A stretch of DNA of 64,000 nucleotides, from positions 372,001-436,000 of the forward strand of contig NZ_DF820426.1 of NCBI RefSeq assembly GCF_000617845.2, given 5' to 3'. The translations under genes were made by a program, and so were the position numbers. This stretch comes from Bradyrhizobium sp. DOA9. GTDB lineage: Bacteria; Pseudomonadota; Alphaproteobacteria; Rhizobiales; Xanthobacteraceae. Position 1 is the first letter of the stretch. Every line of letters starts with the position of its first letter. Below, in pieces: positions 27,390 through 38,339 of the stretch. The notes beneath the pieces are model-generated. The model did not search any database and was not told where the DNA came from. It was given only the letters and a program-made list of their open reading frames with translations.

Positions 27390-27990
27390 GCGCGCTTCTT
27401 GGGAAGCGAGCCGCCATTCAGCGCATCACCACACGCTGCCGTCACGCCATGGGCCAGCCCAGTGCACCCTGCGAGAGCGATTCGATCCCGCCGCCACATA
27501 AAGCCAGCCCTCGACTGCCCAGAGATAGGCGAAGTCGGCGATTAGTTGTAGTACGGCCGCTCAGCGGTAAACTCCCGATCCAGCAGATGCGCCGACACGA
27601 TCTCGGCTGCCGACCCCCGCCATTCATAAAGCGCCGGCGGGCCCCGCGCCCGCAAGCCCTGCAAGCGCATCAGCCGCTGCTCGACCCGGTGCAGGGCACA
27701 ATTCGCCCCGTCAGCCAGAAACTCGCGCCAGAGCCGGCGCGCGCTATGAGTTCAGTCGCTGACGGCGAAGCTGGCCTTCACTTTGCCGCCGAGACCAACG
27801 TCCTGCGGGCCCTGACGCTTGGTGAGTGGTTACGCCCATTGAAGCTCGACCGCGATACCCCCAGCGCATCGCATAGCCATGCCACCGGCCAGATTGTCCG
27901 GCGCCTCGCGATGAAGACGAACTTCATGTCGCTCCTTCGCGAAGACGGCTGCGGCCTTCCTAAGAAACAGCCAATGCCCGGGTCCACTTG
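27390..27990 (-). pseudogene. IS3-family orfB remnant, different subtype
   Basis: From about 27990 down the minus strand reads MKFVFIARRRTIWPVAWLCD then ALGVSRSSF, and lower down LLDREFTAERP, IADFAYLWAVEGWLYVAA and DALNGG, all in the order of IS3 OrfB. Stops and frameshifts are frequent. Confidence 0.75.
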
Positions 27991-27994
27991 CAGG

Positions 27995-28275
27995 ACGAAG
28001 CCGAGTGACTTGGCACGTCGCCTCAGATTGGCGACGACACGGCCGCGATATTGTTCTTCGTAGTGATCAGCACCCGGATCCCTGTAGGTCATGCCGTGCC
28101 GGAGCGTATTGTAGAACAGAACTGCTATTTTGCGAGCGGTTGCCGTCACCGCGTTTGGCTTGCCGGCGCGCAAAGCCAGCCGTCGATAAAATGCGCCAAG
28201 CGCCGTATCGCTCCACCCAACCGAGGTCGCTGCAAGCCGCAGCAGTGCCGCTGCCCGACTGGACGATCGCCGCAT
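27995..28275 (-). pseudogene. IS110-family transposase C-terminal remnant
   Basis: Minus strand: AATSVGWSDTALGAFYRRLA, AVTATARKIAVLFYNTLRHG, MTYRDPGADHYEEQYRGRVV and ANLRRRAKSLGFVLQ. This is the C-terminus of an IS110-type transposase of yet another subtype. The N-terminal part is absent. Confidence 0.7.
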
Positions 28276-28311
28276 GCGCGAAGATAGTAGCTTGCCACCG
28301 GAGATATTGTT

Positions 28312-28866
28312 TGGGCCTCCCCTAAATCGGTGGACACCTATAGCTCAGGCAGCGAGAGGTGTCAGATGGCGAAACGGCAGCGTCGGTCCTATTCGGACGA
28401 GTACAAGCGACAGGCAGTTGATCTGGTTGTATCGAGCGGCCGCTCGGCGAAGTCGATATCGAAGGAGCTCGGGCTCGACGGCTCCGTGCTCAGCCGATGG
28501 GCGAAGGAGCTGGTCACAGTGGCAGCGGGCGGCAGCGCCGCGGCGCCCACGCCGCAAGCGGCGGTGCCGTCGGCGGACCAGGCTGACATGATCGCCAAGT
28601 TGCAGCGGGAAAACGAACAGCTGCGCATGGAGCGCGACATTTTGAAAAGGTCGATCGCGATCTTTGCTGGACCCCGGACGAAGGGTTCCGCTTTATCGAA
28701 GATCGCCGTGCGGACTAATCCGGTTGAGGTCATGTGCCGCGCGCTCGGCGTCTCGCCTGCAGGCTATTAGGCGGTCGCGCCCGGAAAGCCTCCGGGCCTT
28801 GGCCAATCGAGAGCTGCTGGATGCTATTAAGCGGGTTCGTCGCGATAGCCGTGGTCGCTATGGCAG
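28312..28866 (+). pseudogene. IS3-family element, 5' half (orfA and start of orfB)
   Basis: The left terminal repeat TGGGCCTCCCCTAAATCGG then TGGACACC starts at 28312. OrfA from ATG 28366 reads MAKRQRRSYSDEYKRQAVDL and ends with RDILKRSIAIFAGPR; the normal stop/start overlap with orfB is mutated, so the frame runs on to a stop at 28770. A further orfB piece (RPESLRALANRELLDAIKRV) ends at about 28866 where an IS110 remnant begins. It is a close relative of the element at 34240. Confidence 0.85.
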
Positions 28867-29780
28867 CCCGCCATCCAGCCGAGGACGCCGTATAGCGCTG
28901 TCCTGACGTCGAACGACGGTGTGTTAACCTGCTTGGTCTTTACCCGCGGCCTGGAGAGCTCGCCGATCGGCTTGGCTCCTTTGTCAGTCAGCGCCGTGAT
29001 CAAGGATTCCAGCTTGCGGTCACAATCGAGCATCTTGGCCTGGTAGGTGTCGTAGAGCTCCGGCGACTGGGTCAGTGCGAAGACAAGTTCGTCCCGATCG
29101 TTGCCTACCAGTGCGGCGCGGATGGTCTCGATGGTGTATTGACAGCGCACGTCACGGTAGGTCGCCAACACGTCAGCATTCCGCTCGCCTGCCACAATAG
29201 CTCGGATAATCCGCATCCCGGTCGCGCCCGTGGTGTCGGAGACGACGTGATGAAGTTGCAAGTTCATCTCCATCAGGGCCTTCTGCATGTGCTGGATATG
29301 AGCGGCTGCATATTCGACTAGCCGCTCTCGCTGGCGGAGATAGGCGCGTAGCGTCGCAATATCGGCATCAGGCCGGAAGCTGCCGCGCAGCAAAACCACA
29401 GGAATGAAGCTGGCGCAGCCAAGCGACGTCACTGACATCAGTTTTTGCGTCCAGGCACGCTCTTGGCGTAACGTGCGTTGACCAGAATGACGTCGAACCA
29501 CGCTGCTCGAGAATCTCGTACACCGGGATCCAATAGACCCCCGTGGATTCCATCGCGACACCGATCACGCCGCACGCTTTGAACCAATCCGCCACTTCGT
29601 GCAGGTCCTGCGTGAATGTGCCAAATGCACGCACCGGCGTGCCGGTGCCGCCTGGGTCGACCGCCGCCATGTGCATTTTTGACCCTATGTCGATGGCGGC
29701 GGCTTCAACGTTGACCGGCTTTAATCCGGGCGGCCACCGGCAGGCGTCTTCGGCATTGCAACTCCTCCATCCAGTCATGG
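28867..29780 (-). pseudogene. IS110-family transposase, frameshifted and truncated
   Basis: The start (about 29710) reads VEAAAIDIGSKMHMAAVDPG, GVAMESTGVYWIPVYEILEQ and DAKTDVSDVAWLRQLHSCG; after a frame change near 29490 it continues RAYLRQRERLVEYAAAHIQH, MRIIRAIVAGERN to RTALYGVLGWMAG. The C-terminal third is lost at the junction with the IS3 fragment near 28866. Confidence 0.8.
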
Positions 29781-29869
29781 GGCTGGAGGGTCTGGGTTAT
29801 GCCAATCGTCATCCTCCAAATCGGGATCGCCGTCCGAACAGCGTCACCATTCTCACGTTCCCATCCACC

Positions 29870-30109
29870 CATTGGCCTCCAGCTTGGCGACCTCACGGCG
29901 CTGCGGCTCGATCTCTTGCTGCTCGGGCTTCATCTGCCCATGCCGGGGAACGCCTGTACCGGGTCAGGGCCGAACTCCTTCACCCATTTGCGCAGTACGT
30001 ACTCATGAACCCCCCGGTCGCGGCCGGCTTGCGCCACCGACACCCCGCGCTCCCTGACACGCTTGACCGCTTCGATCTTGAACTCTCGGCTAAACTTCCG
30101 TCTCTGCAT
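29870..30109 (-). pseudogene. IS3-family orfA fragment
   Basis: From ATG 30109 the minus strand reads MQRRKFSREFKIEAVKRVRE, RGVSVAQAGRDRGVHEYVLR and KWVKEFGPDPVQAFPG, and after a one-base shift MKPEQQEIEPQRREVAKLEA. OrfB is not present. Confidence 0.8.
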
Positions 30110-30746
30110 GGCCAACCTCCGGCTTGATAAAACACCCAATCTCGGGTCCATCAAAACGGCAGCAGCTCACTGCCTGCTATCAATTTTGGCGGAAACTAGT
30201 TTGCACCATGTCCGACGAATCTAACCAGAGTCGGGATCTGTAGTAAGGCTGTTGCAAGCCCTTTTCCGTTACTAATTGTTACATGCCTTGGCAAAGCGGT
30301 CTTTCGCAGGGGTCGTGGAGCGTACGCTCCCGGCGTCCAACTCATTGCGCCGAGGCGGTTACATGATGCCCATAGGAGGCAGAGGCATCGATGGCCGAGC
30401 GCTTGCAACCCCTGAGGGCAAGTCGCGGTTCGCCTCACACATGCGCCAATGTGGCGCACCCCTTGGATTGAGTGGCCTCACGCAGCCAAATAGGCGCGAG
30501 AGGCTCGCCCGGCACGTGGCAATTGGGATGAGTAATGCCCGATTTTCGCGCCTCATCGCACCTGGAGAGAACCCGATGGGGGGGAGCTGCACCGGGGCAT
30601 ATCCTCCCGTGGGGACCGGATTGTTAATGCTAGTTGGCCTTGTCGCTGCTCTAGGAACGTTGTTGTTAGGTCCGCGGCATCGCAGATACCAAACGCCGAC
30701 GTGACACCACTGGTCTCGAACTACGAATTGGCCAAAAACACGACAT
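30110..30746. other. Non-coding stretch upstream of the nifA-like gene
   Basis: No gene recognised. I looked for a NifA upstream activator site (TGT-N10-ACA) and a -24/-12 sigma-54 promoter and found no convincing match; GGCACGTGGCAATTG near 30512 has the wrong spacing. FixR, the usual neighbour of nifA in Bradyrhizobium, is absent. Confidence 0.4.
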
Positions 30747-32487
30747 ATGACCGGCAACCCTGCTTTTCTTTCGGCGGCCAACTCCGACTTATCCGGAGCG
30801 GGGCCCTATCATCTTAGCCGTCCGCCAAGCCTGGACGCGCCAGAGATCTTGCTGTCGATCGCAGAACAACTCGCCGCACTCTATCGGCTCGAGCTCGCGC
30901 TTGAGGCGGTCGCCGGGTTAATACAGTCGCGGCTTGGGATGCAACATTCCGTGGTGTGTCCAAGTCTTGCCGAAAATGCCTCGGCAATCGCCGTCGGCGT
31001 GGGCTGGACTGAAGGAACCGATCAGAGCTACCGCCTCAGCTTGCCCGCAAGGAGCCCTCGACCGCGTCCTCACCACGGCCGCACTCTATACGATAGATCC
31101 TCTGCTCCCCGAGAATTGCCCGGCGGGAACCGATACAAGTGCACTCGGCGGCCCGGCAAGCAATCAATTGACGTTCATCGCCGTTCCGATCGTTGTGGAG
31201 AGCGCTACCGCTGGGATGCTGTCTGCCGAGTTGCTCCAGGGTGGCTCCTCCTCGTTCGCCGAGTCGGGCATAATGCTTCTCCGCTCTATCGCAGACCAGC
31301 TCGGAGACTTTCTCCAGTCATACCGCTCCACCGTCAACGATGAAAGAGAACAGCCCTTGCCGAGCAATGACGACTGGACAGAGCTACCGCATGCCGATCA
31401 AGTCGAGGCAGACCACAACATAACGGTACCTGGCGTTGTCGGTCGCAGTCCGGCGCTGCGCAAACTCCTTCGTGAGATCAGCATGGTCGCTAAGTCAAAT
31501 GCAACGGTGCTCTTACGAGGCGAGACCGGCAGCGGCAAGGAGGTTGCTGCAAAAGCAATCCACGACCTCTCTTCGCGTGCCGGCCGGCCATTCATCAAAG
31601 TCAACTGCGCGGCGCTGCCGGAGACCATATTGGAATCTGAGCTCTTTGGCCATGAGAAGGGTGCCTTTACCGGAGCAATCAGTTCTCGGAAGGGGCGTTT
31701 CGAGCTGGCTGATAAAGGCACGCTTTTTCTCGACGAGATTGGGGAGATTTCAGGGCCTTTTCAAGCGAAGCTGCTGCGGGCGCTACAACAGCAAGAGTTT
31801 GAGAAGGTGGGGGGTACACACACGATAAGAGTCGACGTTCGGATCATAGCAGCCACTAACAAGAATCTAGAAGTGGCCGTTTCGGAGACGCAATTCCGCG
31901 CGGACCTCTATTACCGCCTGAGCGTCATTCCGCTACTGGTCCCGCCACTGCGGGAGCGCCGCGACGACATTCCATTGCTCGCGGCTGGGTTTCTCCACTC
32001 GTTCAACTCCGAGAACGGTCGATCGTTAACTTTCGATTCCAGCGCGCTCGACGTACTGACGGGCTGCGAATTTCCTGGCAACATCAGAGAGCTTCAGAGT
32101 TGTGTTCAACGAACAGCCACCATGGCGATTGGTCCATCAATCACCAGTCGCGATTTAGCCTGCAAATCCGGTGGGTGCTTTTCCGCTCGGCTCTGGAAGA
32201 ACAAGCAGTGGCAGCAGATGCCACAACAATCGTCCACTGATGAGCCGCATAGGGTATCAGGCGATGCACTATTTCAGCGAGTTCACCTGGACCACCCTTC
32301 CCACGCAACCAGATCTTCGAACTCGCAGTTTACGAGAAGTGAGCGAATAATTGATCGCGAGACCCTCATTGCGGCCTTGGAAAAGGCTGGGTGGGTACAG
32401 GCGAAGGCAGCGCGGTTACTCAAATTGACGCCCGGCCAAATCGGCTACGCACTCAGAAAACACGGAGTCGAGCTAAAGAAGCTATGA
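30747..32487 (+). pseudogene. nifA: NifA-type sigma-54 activator with one frameshift
   Basis: Removing one base near 31047 (TTGCCC[G]CAAGGA) gives a 579-aa NifA-like protein. The first frame covers the start of the GAF domain (LYRLELALEAVAGLIQSRLG, VGVGWTEGTDQSYRLSLP); the second continues QGALDRVLTTAAL through FIAVPIV. The AAA+ domain has Walker A GETGSGKE, GAFTGA at EKGAFTGAIS, Walker B LFLDEIGE and PPLRERRDDIPLL. The redox cysteines are all kept with the C-x11-C-x19-C-x4-C spacing (GCEFPGNIRELQSCVQR to ACKSGGC). The C-terminal Fis-type HTH is AKAARLLKLTPGQIGYALRK. The truncated second frame alone would still encode AAA+ and DNA-binding domains. It may be an extra nifA copy rather than the main one. 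Confidence 0.85.
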
Positions 32488-32599
32488 TCGTACTTGACCG
32501 GAGGCGAGCTGCAACTTCATCAGGTCTGGTTTGTAGGCATGAGATCTCACCTTGCCCCGGCCATAATCCAGTTCGAAGCTCGTTTCGGCGCCCAGTGAG

Positions 32600-32790
32600 G
32601 ACCGGAAGGAGCATGAGGCTGACGCTGGTCCGTGGCGGAAGCCGAGCGCAAGCGACGCCAGCATCTACCAGTGGAAAGCCAAGTTCGGCGGAACGGACGT
32701 CTCGGAAGCCAAGCGGCCGAAGACGCTGGAGGACGAGAACACGCGGGTCAGGCAGGCGAATGATCATGCGCTTCGTGCCGATTAAGACGC
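32600..32790 (+). pseudogene. IS3-family orfA fragment
   Basis: Across frames the stretch reads KEHEADAGP, SDASIYQWKAKFGGTDVSEA and KRPKTLEDENTRVRQAN, the central part of an IS3/IS407 OrfA. Both ends are lost. Confidence 0.65.
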
Positions 32791-32924
32791 TGGGATTGAC
32801 GCCACAGTCTCATTCAAACGGAGGCAAACAGCGGCTGGGACGAATACCGAAGATGGCAAGTCCGGAATTCCGCCCTCTCCTCGTTGCCAGGGAACGGCCG
32901 TCTTGCGGGTTCTCCGAACCGGCG

Positions 32925-33120
32925 CTTGGGCGCGCCGTGGCTGAAGGCGCTTCTTGCCAGACGGCCCTTTAAGGTCGTTGCTGTCCCGCAGGCCAATAAG
33001 ATGAGCGGATCACCTGGGCGCTCCTGAACGAGGGCGAAATTGGCGTCCTGACCCCCAATAGCGATTACCGCGGTCGCCGTCTGATGGACGCCATGACCGC
33101 CAAAACGATCTGATCGGCGC
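32925..33120 (+). pseudogene. IS110-family transposase C-terminal fragment
   Basis: The reading WLKALLARRPFKVVAVPQAN then KM and, shifted, RITWALLNEGEIGVL resembles the end of IS110/IS116 transposases (LLARKPxKVAAVALANKxARIxWAxL). Very short and frameshifted. Confidence 0.5.
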
Positions 33121-33503
33121 AGGCCGGCAGAGGCAAGGTGCAACAACAGGCGATGAACCCATGGGACGAAATCCCGAAAGAAACGTGGCACTCACCGAAT
33201 GTCGGCCTCGACGACACTCTGGAGTACTGTCGCCGCCATAAAGGGCTCTTATTGTGCTACCAGGTAGATGCGGCAAGACACAGGAAATAGGGTTGCAACG
33301 GCCCGCCATGCCGGTTCGGCCGACCCATTGAGAATGTGGATGCCCTTTATCATAACAATCGATTTCACCGACGCCGGTCAAGCTTGCTACTGGTGACACG
33401 GCGTCGGATCTGCTGAGAGTTATACGTTGAGAAATCGCTCCCGTGACGGCGTCGCTTCGGGAAGGCTCGCTGGCCTCCAAACGGAACCTTATAACGAGTG
33501 CTC
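33121..33503. other. No gene recognised
   Basis: No motif-bearing frame and no repeat with other parts of the window was seen here. Confidence 0.4.
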
Positions 33504-34118
33504 ATGACGACCATGATGAATAGTATCAGAAACGCAACCTCGACGGAAATAATGGGAATGCGAGATCAGGCATTGGCGTGGTGGCTACCGAAGCTGAAAC
33601 ACTATGCATCTTGTTTGCGGCTGCTAGAGAGCGCCTTACCCGTTCGTCGGCCTCACCTTGAGTCGCTTGCTGACCCGCCTGCTCCGGTCGGTTGCAGCAC
33701 TTCTCATGAACATCTCAGGCAAAGTATCGAGTCGCGAATCGCAGAGATTGGAAGGTTAGTAGGCGAAGGTGAAAAGCCGGTCGAAGCAACCCGGCATCTC
33801 GCTGACCTGGCGAACGCGCTCATATTCGCGCAGCTCGGCATCTTTTCCAAAGTCAAATTGGTCAGTACCGAGACAGCCGGCGGCCTCACGAACCGTGCTC
33901 CCTTAGAGACGAGCGGGATCTATGAACCGGATGCGCTTTTGAGGCTTGGCCATTTGTTCGACAAAGCTGTATTGGCGTTAACTCCGAATTTGCGAACGCA
34001 AGCCAATAAAGCAGAGATCGCAAAACTTATCCTCGGCCGGGCATCTGAAAGCAAAGCCGAGCAATGTCTTTTCATTAGGCTTGTCATTGCGATTGTTGCC
34101 GCCGCCGAAGGGATGTAA
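33504..34118 (+). CDS. Hypothetical cytoplasmic protein
   Basis: A 204-aa frame from ATG 33504 (GTG 33498 possible). It is mostly helical and charged, without signal peptide or membrane segment. The end region LTPNLRTQANKAEIAKLILG then RASESKAEQCLFIRL resembles a tail found in several rhizobial hypothetical proteins. I cannot assign a role. It ends 122 bp before an IS3 element and is not obviously damaged. Confidence 0.55.
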   Translation: MTTMMNSIRNATSTEIMGMRDQALAWWLPKLKHYASCLRLLESALPVRRPHLESLADPPAPVGCSTSHEHLRQSIESRIAEIGRLVGEGEKPVEATRHLADLANALIFAQLGIFSKVKLVSTETAGGLTNRAPLETSGIYEPDALLRLGHLFDKAVLALTPNLRTQANKAEIAKLILGRASESKAEQCLFIRLVIAIVAAAEGM

Positions 34119-34291
34119 CGCCTGGCGGCCATTGTACGTTACGCAATATGATTTCGGCACCCGCAAAGCAGCTGTCGAGGTGCTCAACCTCGGCATTTGC
34201 TGTGTCTCCCGCCGTGGCGAGGTGCGGCGAAGCCAGACCTGAGCCTCCCCTAATTCGGTGGACACCGAGCTTAGGCAGCAAGAGGTGTCAG

Positions 34292-34609
34292 ATGGCGAAA
34301 CGGCAGCGACGGTCCTATTCGGACGAGTACAAGCGGCAAGCAGTTGACCTGGTTTTGTCGAGCCGGCGCTCGGCGAAGTCGGTCTCGAAGGAGCTCGGGC
34401 TCGACGGCTCGGTGCTAAGCCGATGGGTGGCGGAGCGGGGCACCGTGGCAGCCGGCGGCAGCGCCGAGGCTCCCACACGGCAAGCGGCGGTGCCGTCGGC
34501 GGACCAGGCTGACGTGATCGCGCGGCTGCAGCGGGAAAATGAGCAGCTGCGGATGGAGCGCGACATTTTAAGAAAGTCGATCGCGATCTTCGCTGGACCC
34601 AAGACATGA
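34292..34609 (+). CDS. IS3-family OrfA
   Basis: 105 aa, intact: MAKRQRRSYSDEYKRQAVDL forms a helix-turn-helix and LQRENEQLRMERDILRKSIA the leucine-zipper end. The stop overlaps the orfB start as ATGA at 34606-34609. Confidence 0.9.
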   Translation: MAKRQRRSYSDEYKRQAVDLVLSSRRSAKSVSKELGLDGSVLSRWVAERGTVAAGGSAEAPTRQAAVPSADQADVIARLQRENEQLRMERDILRKSIAIFAGPKT

Positions 34610-35451
34610 GATTCCGCTTCATCGAAGATCGCCGCGCGGATTATCCTGTCAAGGTCATGTGCCACGTGCTCGGGATCTCTCCTGCAGGCTACTATGCTTG
34701 GCGGGCGCGCCCGGAAAGCTCTCAGGCCGCTGCCAATCGCGAGCTGCTGGAGAACATCAGGCGGGTTCATCGCGACACCCATGGTCGCTATCGCAATCCG
34801 CGCATTCATGCCGAACTCAAGGCCCAGGAACACCATGCAAGCCGTGGCCGGATCGAGCGGCAAATGCGCTGCCATCTCGGCCGGCCTGCGGCGATGCCGC
34901 ACCACCGATAGCGGGCATGGCTTCCCGATCGCGCCAAACCTGCTCGACCGGAACTTCTCGGCCGCCATGCGCAATCAGGTCTGGCTCGCCGACATCACCT
35001 ATGTCTGGACCGGAGAGGGCTGGCGTACCTGGCCGCCATCATGGATCTGTGCACTCGCCGTATCGTGGGTTGGGCGATGGACGAGCATCTGCGCACCGAA
35101 TTGCCGCTCGCCGCATTACGAATGGCCATCAAGGGACAAGGGCCCGGAGCCGGGCTGATCCATCACTCCGATCGCGGCACCCAATATGCTTCGACCGAGT
35201 ACCGCCAGGCGCTGCAAGCCGCCGGCTTCCGGCCCTCGATGAGCCGTAGAGCCGACTGCTACGACAATGCCCCGATGGAAAGTTTCTTCCATACCCTCAA
35301 GACCGAACTGGTCCATCACCGCAAATATGCAGCTCGCGATGAAGCACAACGCGACATCTTTGCCTATATCGAGGGCTTCTATAATCAAACCCGCAGACAC
35401 TCGGCCATCGGCTATATCAGCCCGATCGAGATGGAGCTAAAATCGGCTTGA
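34606..35451 (+). pseudogene. IS3-family OrfB transposase, frameshifted
   Basis: Three frames are needed: MRFRFIEDRRADYPVKVMCH to about 34840, then PIAPNLLDRNFSAAMRNQVW and LADITYVWTGEGW, then from 35041 MDLCTRRIVGWAMDEHL, IHHSDRGTQYASTEYRQ and CYDNAPMESFFHTLKTE to the stop at 35451. The DDE residues are in separate frames, so the transposase is dead unless these are sequencing errors. Confidence 0.85.
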
Positions 35452-35480
35452 TCCCAGTCCACTTTTTTGGGGCAAGATCA

Positions 35481-36664
35481 GGCCGCGCTGCCACCGCGTC
35501 GCAGAGGGCACCAACCTCAATTCACTCCGCTCCGCTGCTAATGGATAGCACTTCGGCGCGAGGTCACTGAAACACCGCTTCATTTTCCACATGCCATCCG
35601 AGGTACGTCTTGCGGCGTTGTGCGATCCGCTCATGGCCCTGGAACCGGAAAAGCTCGCGTGTCGAATCAGGAGAGAAGCCAGAGGATAGCACGAAAGATA
35701 AGTATCCACGTTGTAAGGCAGAAAAGTACCCCGAACAGCCATACTCTCGCTCTGAATCGGCGGCGCCAGTTTACAAGTTCCGATGCACAACCGTTGAAGC
35801 GTCGACCGCGGACGACGTCAATCATTTCCCGGTAATTGCCAAAAACAAAATATGAGCGATTACTTCGGATGTACCTTATCCGATCTTGAGGTGAAAGGCA
35901 CCATTCCCAGACGTACTGCGCCTCCTCCAGCACACTGTCCAACCTTGGCCTATACTTTCGGGAGTTGGGTGCACGCCGCTCAATGAGCGGCGAGTTGGAG
36001 TGAAGCGATCGCGGGCTCTCGGTAAGCGTGAACATTTGCCGAAACATCAAAGTGAACCTTTTCGAAATACTTCGGACGATGCGTACAATGTGACGTAACG
36101 AGAGAATCAAGAGGATCAGGCGCAGTGCATCATCTATTTCTGTACAAGGCCGGTGGCGGGGACCTCGAGTTCGAGTGCCAGCACCGGATAACGGCCGGAT
36201 GTGAGCACGGGTACTGTGGCCGGCATAGGCCGGGCGCCGCTGGCTAACGGACTTTCAGCTCCTGAGGCAGCAGATAGTGCGTATATTGTTTATCGTATAA
36301 GTAGCGGCCAGTTGAGCTAGCCCCCGGGAACGTAGGACATGGGCGATGCGGCCTCGCCGAGAAAGAATGATCAACTGATTAGGAAAAGGCTTGAATCGCA
36401 CGCGACTGGAGATCGTACGATGCAGGGAAATGGTGAACTGCGAGACGAGTCACAGGAAGCGGTGACCCAGCCCGGATGCCCCTCAAACTGCCGCTCGTGG
36501 CGCGGCTGACCGTGTAGGCGGCTGCAAATGGACAAGGTTTGAATGGCTCAAGATGAACCGCTTGAACGTTATTGTCGTAGCACTTGTATACGTTCAACTG
36601 CACCTGCACACGATATGACGATACCGCGCCAGCACTCAACGGTCCTAACCTCCTAGAGGACATA
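35481..36664. other. Long stretch with no certain gene
   Basis: The only frame worth noting is on the minus strand (see 35667-36047). The rest shows no motifs, terminators or repeats that I could identify. Confidence 0.4.
35667..36047 (-). CDS. Possible small protein with C-terminal membrane segment
   Basis: The frame reads EEAQYVWEWCLSPQDRIRYI, RSNRSYFVFGNYREMIDVVR and ends with VWLFGVLFCLTTWILIFRAI, a likely transmembrane helix. A TTG at 36110 or ATG 36047 could start it; neither has a good ribosome-binding site. It may be the tail of a longer decayed gene. Confidence 0.3.
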   Translation of the reverse strand: MFRQMFTLTESPRSLHSNSPLIERRAPNSRKYRPRLDSVLEEAQYVWEWCLSPQDRIRYIRSNRSYFVFGNYREMIDVVRGRRFNGCASELVNWRRRFRARVWLFGVLFCLTTWILIFRAILWLLS

Positions 36665-36844
36665 ATGCATCAAAGGCAACTCAACTGGTGCCTCTGGATC
36701 TGTAAAATGAACTGCTGTTTGATCGCGTTCAGTATTGTTGCAGCGATGAGCATTTTGTCAGTACGGTGTGCCAAAGCCAACGAATCGCTTCCAGCTGCGC
36801 AGGAAACGCAGGCGTGTATGCCCGAGCGTCGTTCGTTTCTGTAG
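36665..36844 (+). CDS. Possible small secreted protein
   Basis: ATG 36665 follows AGAGGA with seven bases between. The 59-aa product has a hydrophobic segment, CCLIAFSIVAAMSILSV, after a short N-terminus, then ANESLPAAQETQACMPERRS. It could be a short exported peptide or the 5' stump of a longer gene. No family recognised. Confidence 0.35.
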   Translation: MHQRQLNWCLWICKMNCCLIAFSIVAAMSILSVRCAKANESLPAAQETQACMPERRSFL

Positions 36845-37429
36845 AAGCGACATACCTGATGCGATCGCAATTATTAGGTGTCTCAGACCTACCGTGGCCA
36901 GTACGAGCACGGAATGCCATCTCGTTATGTCTCGAGAGCGGCCGAACGGCTGTCAAAATGACTTGGCGGCAGATGGACCGAGAGCGGTATGCTGCCGTCT
37001 AACACTCTTAAGGCGACCCTTTTCCGGAATATGACGCGCGGTGACCGAATGGATAAGAACTTCCGATTTCGGCATTGCTGATTGAGTGTACTGTCTAAGT
37101 GGGTTGTAGTCTTGTTGAAGAAAACTCTCCGACGCCAGTCCAGCTGAACCCGATTATGTTTGACTGAGCAGTAGCGGAACTGGTGGACAGGAGCATAGAT
37201 GAGCGGCTTTGTTAGCAGGTGTCGGAAAGTGGTTCGCCATGACAAAGCATTTGAGGATCGACGATCGGAACTGTTTCCAGTGTGCTGTGGTCTAAATGAT
37301 CGCGTGAATAGCGCGCTTATTTTGAAAGCTGTCTGCCTTGTGAGTAGAATCCGGAAGAGTTTGCGTGTGGTTTGTTCATGCCTTAGCGGCCCGGTGAGCT
37401 GATAAATGAGCGGACCTTGCCCCCAAGTT
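36845..37429. other. No gene recognised
   Basis: Frames here are short and lack motifs on both strands. Confidence 0.4.
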
Positions 37430-38160
37430 TTATTCAGGTCTGAGTTCGTGCGGGCGGTTGGATCTGCCCATGTGGGCGGTGGTAGCGGCGGGAGCTGGCG
37501 CGGAGCCTTCGACAAAACCGCAGCGCCAGATCCCGTCGCGAAGTGCAGGTGGAGGCAACCTCGGATGGCGTCTTCCGTCCGAACTGGGAGTGCGGCCGGG
37601 CGTCGTATTGTCGGCCCGCCAGCACCGGAGCGCGACGCGGGACTGGGCGAACGAGGTCAAGAGTGTCTCATTCCACAGCTCATACCGCAGGCGGCCGTTG
37701 AACCTTTTGATGAAGCCGTTCTGCATGGGTTTGGCGGAGCGATGTAGTGCCAGGCGACACGGTTCTGATCGGTCCAGGTCAGGATCACAAGGCTGGTGAG
37801 CTCGCTGCCGTTGTTGGTCACCACCATCCTGGGCTTGCCGCGCCCGGCGACCAGCCGTTCCAGCTCTCGAGCGCCCTGGGCACCCGAGAGTGAGGTGTCG
37901 GCCATCAGCGCCAGGCACTGGCGGGTACAGTCGTCGACCACGGTCAGGATCCGGAAGCGCCGGCCACCGGTCATCTGATCCGACACGAAGTCGAGCAACC
38001 AGGGATCTTCGGGAGCAACGGCGCCGTCATCAGTGCTCGTGTGCCGAGGTCCGCTTGCGACCACCTCTGCGGCGCACCGCGAGCCGTTCCTCCCGGTACA
38101 GCCGGAACAGCTCCTTGTGATTGAGCAGGTAGCCTGTAGCGGAAGCGACGCGCGTCGGCC
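37430..38160 (-). pseudogene. IS3-family (IS407-like) orfB remnant
   Basis: Minus strand, from about 38100: VVASGPRHTSTDDGAVAPED then PWLLDFVSDQMTGGRRFRIL, TVVDDCTRQCLALMADTSLS, and after frame changes KPMQNGFIKRFNGRLRYELW, NETLLTSFAQSRVALRCWRA and RRWDLALRFC-like sequence. The order is that of IS3 OrfB. Several shifts disable it. Confidence 0.8.
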
Positions 38161-38339
38161 AGCCCGGGGTTCGCCGGGCTCGTGACTAGGGAGGCCTAGC
38201 CCAACCGGAGTTACGAGCCCGGCGTCGGCGCGATCCGTGAGGGACCGCGCCGACTGGTGATCCCGGCCGGCGGGCTTATGCAAGTGGTTCTTCCGCCAAG
38301 AGGAATCACTCGCTTGCCCGGCCGATAAATCACAGATGA

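Larger units (their letters stand above)
34240..35480 (+). mobile_element. IS3-family element, 1.24 kb, both ends present
   Basis: The left repeat TGAGCCTCCCCTAATTCGG then TGGACACC starts at 34240. The right repeat, read inward from 35480, is TGATCTTGCCCCAAAAAAG then TGGACTGG. They match at the GTGGAC core. The flanking triplets (ACC and GGC) do not match, so no target duplication is visible. A 5' half of a sister copy lies at 28312. Confidence 0.85.

Noticed and set aside
30505..30525. Sigma-54 promoter candidate GGCACGTGGCAATTG
   Set aside because: The -12 GC is not at the right distance from the -24 GG.
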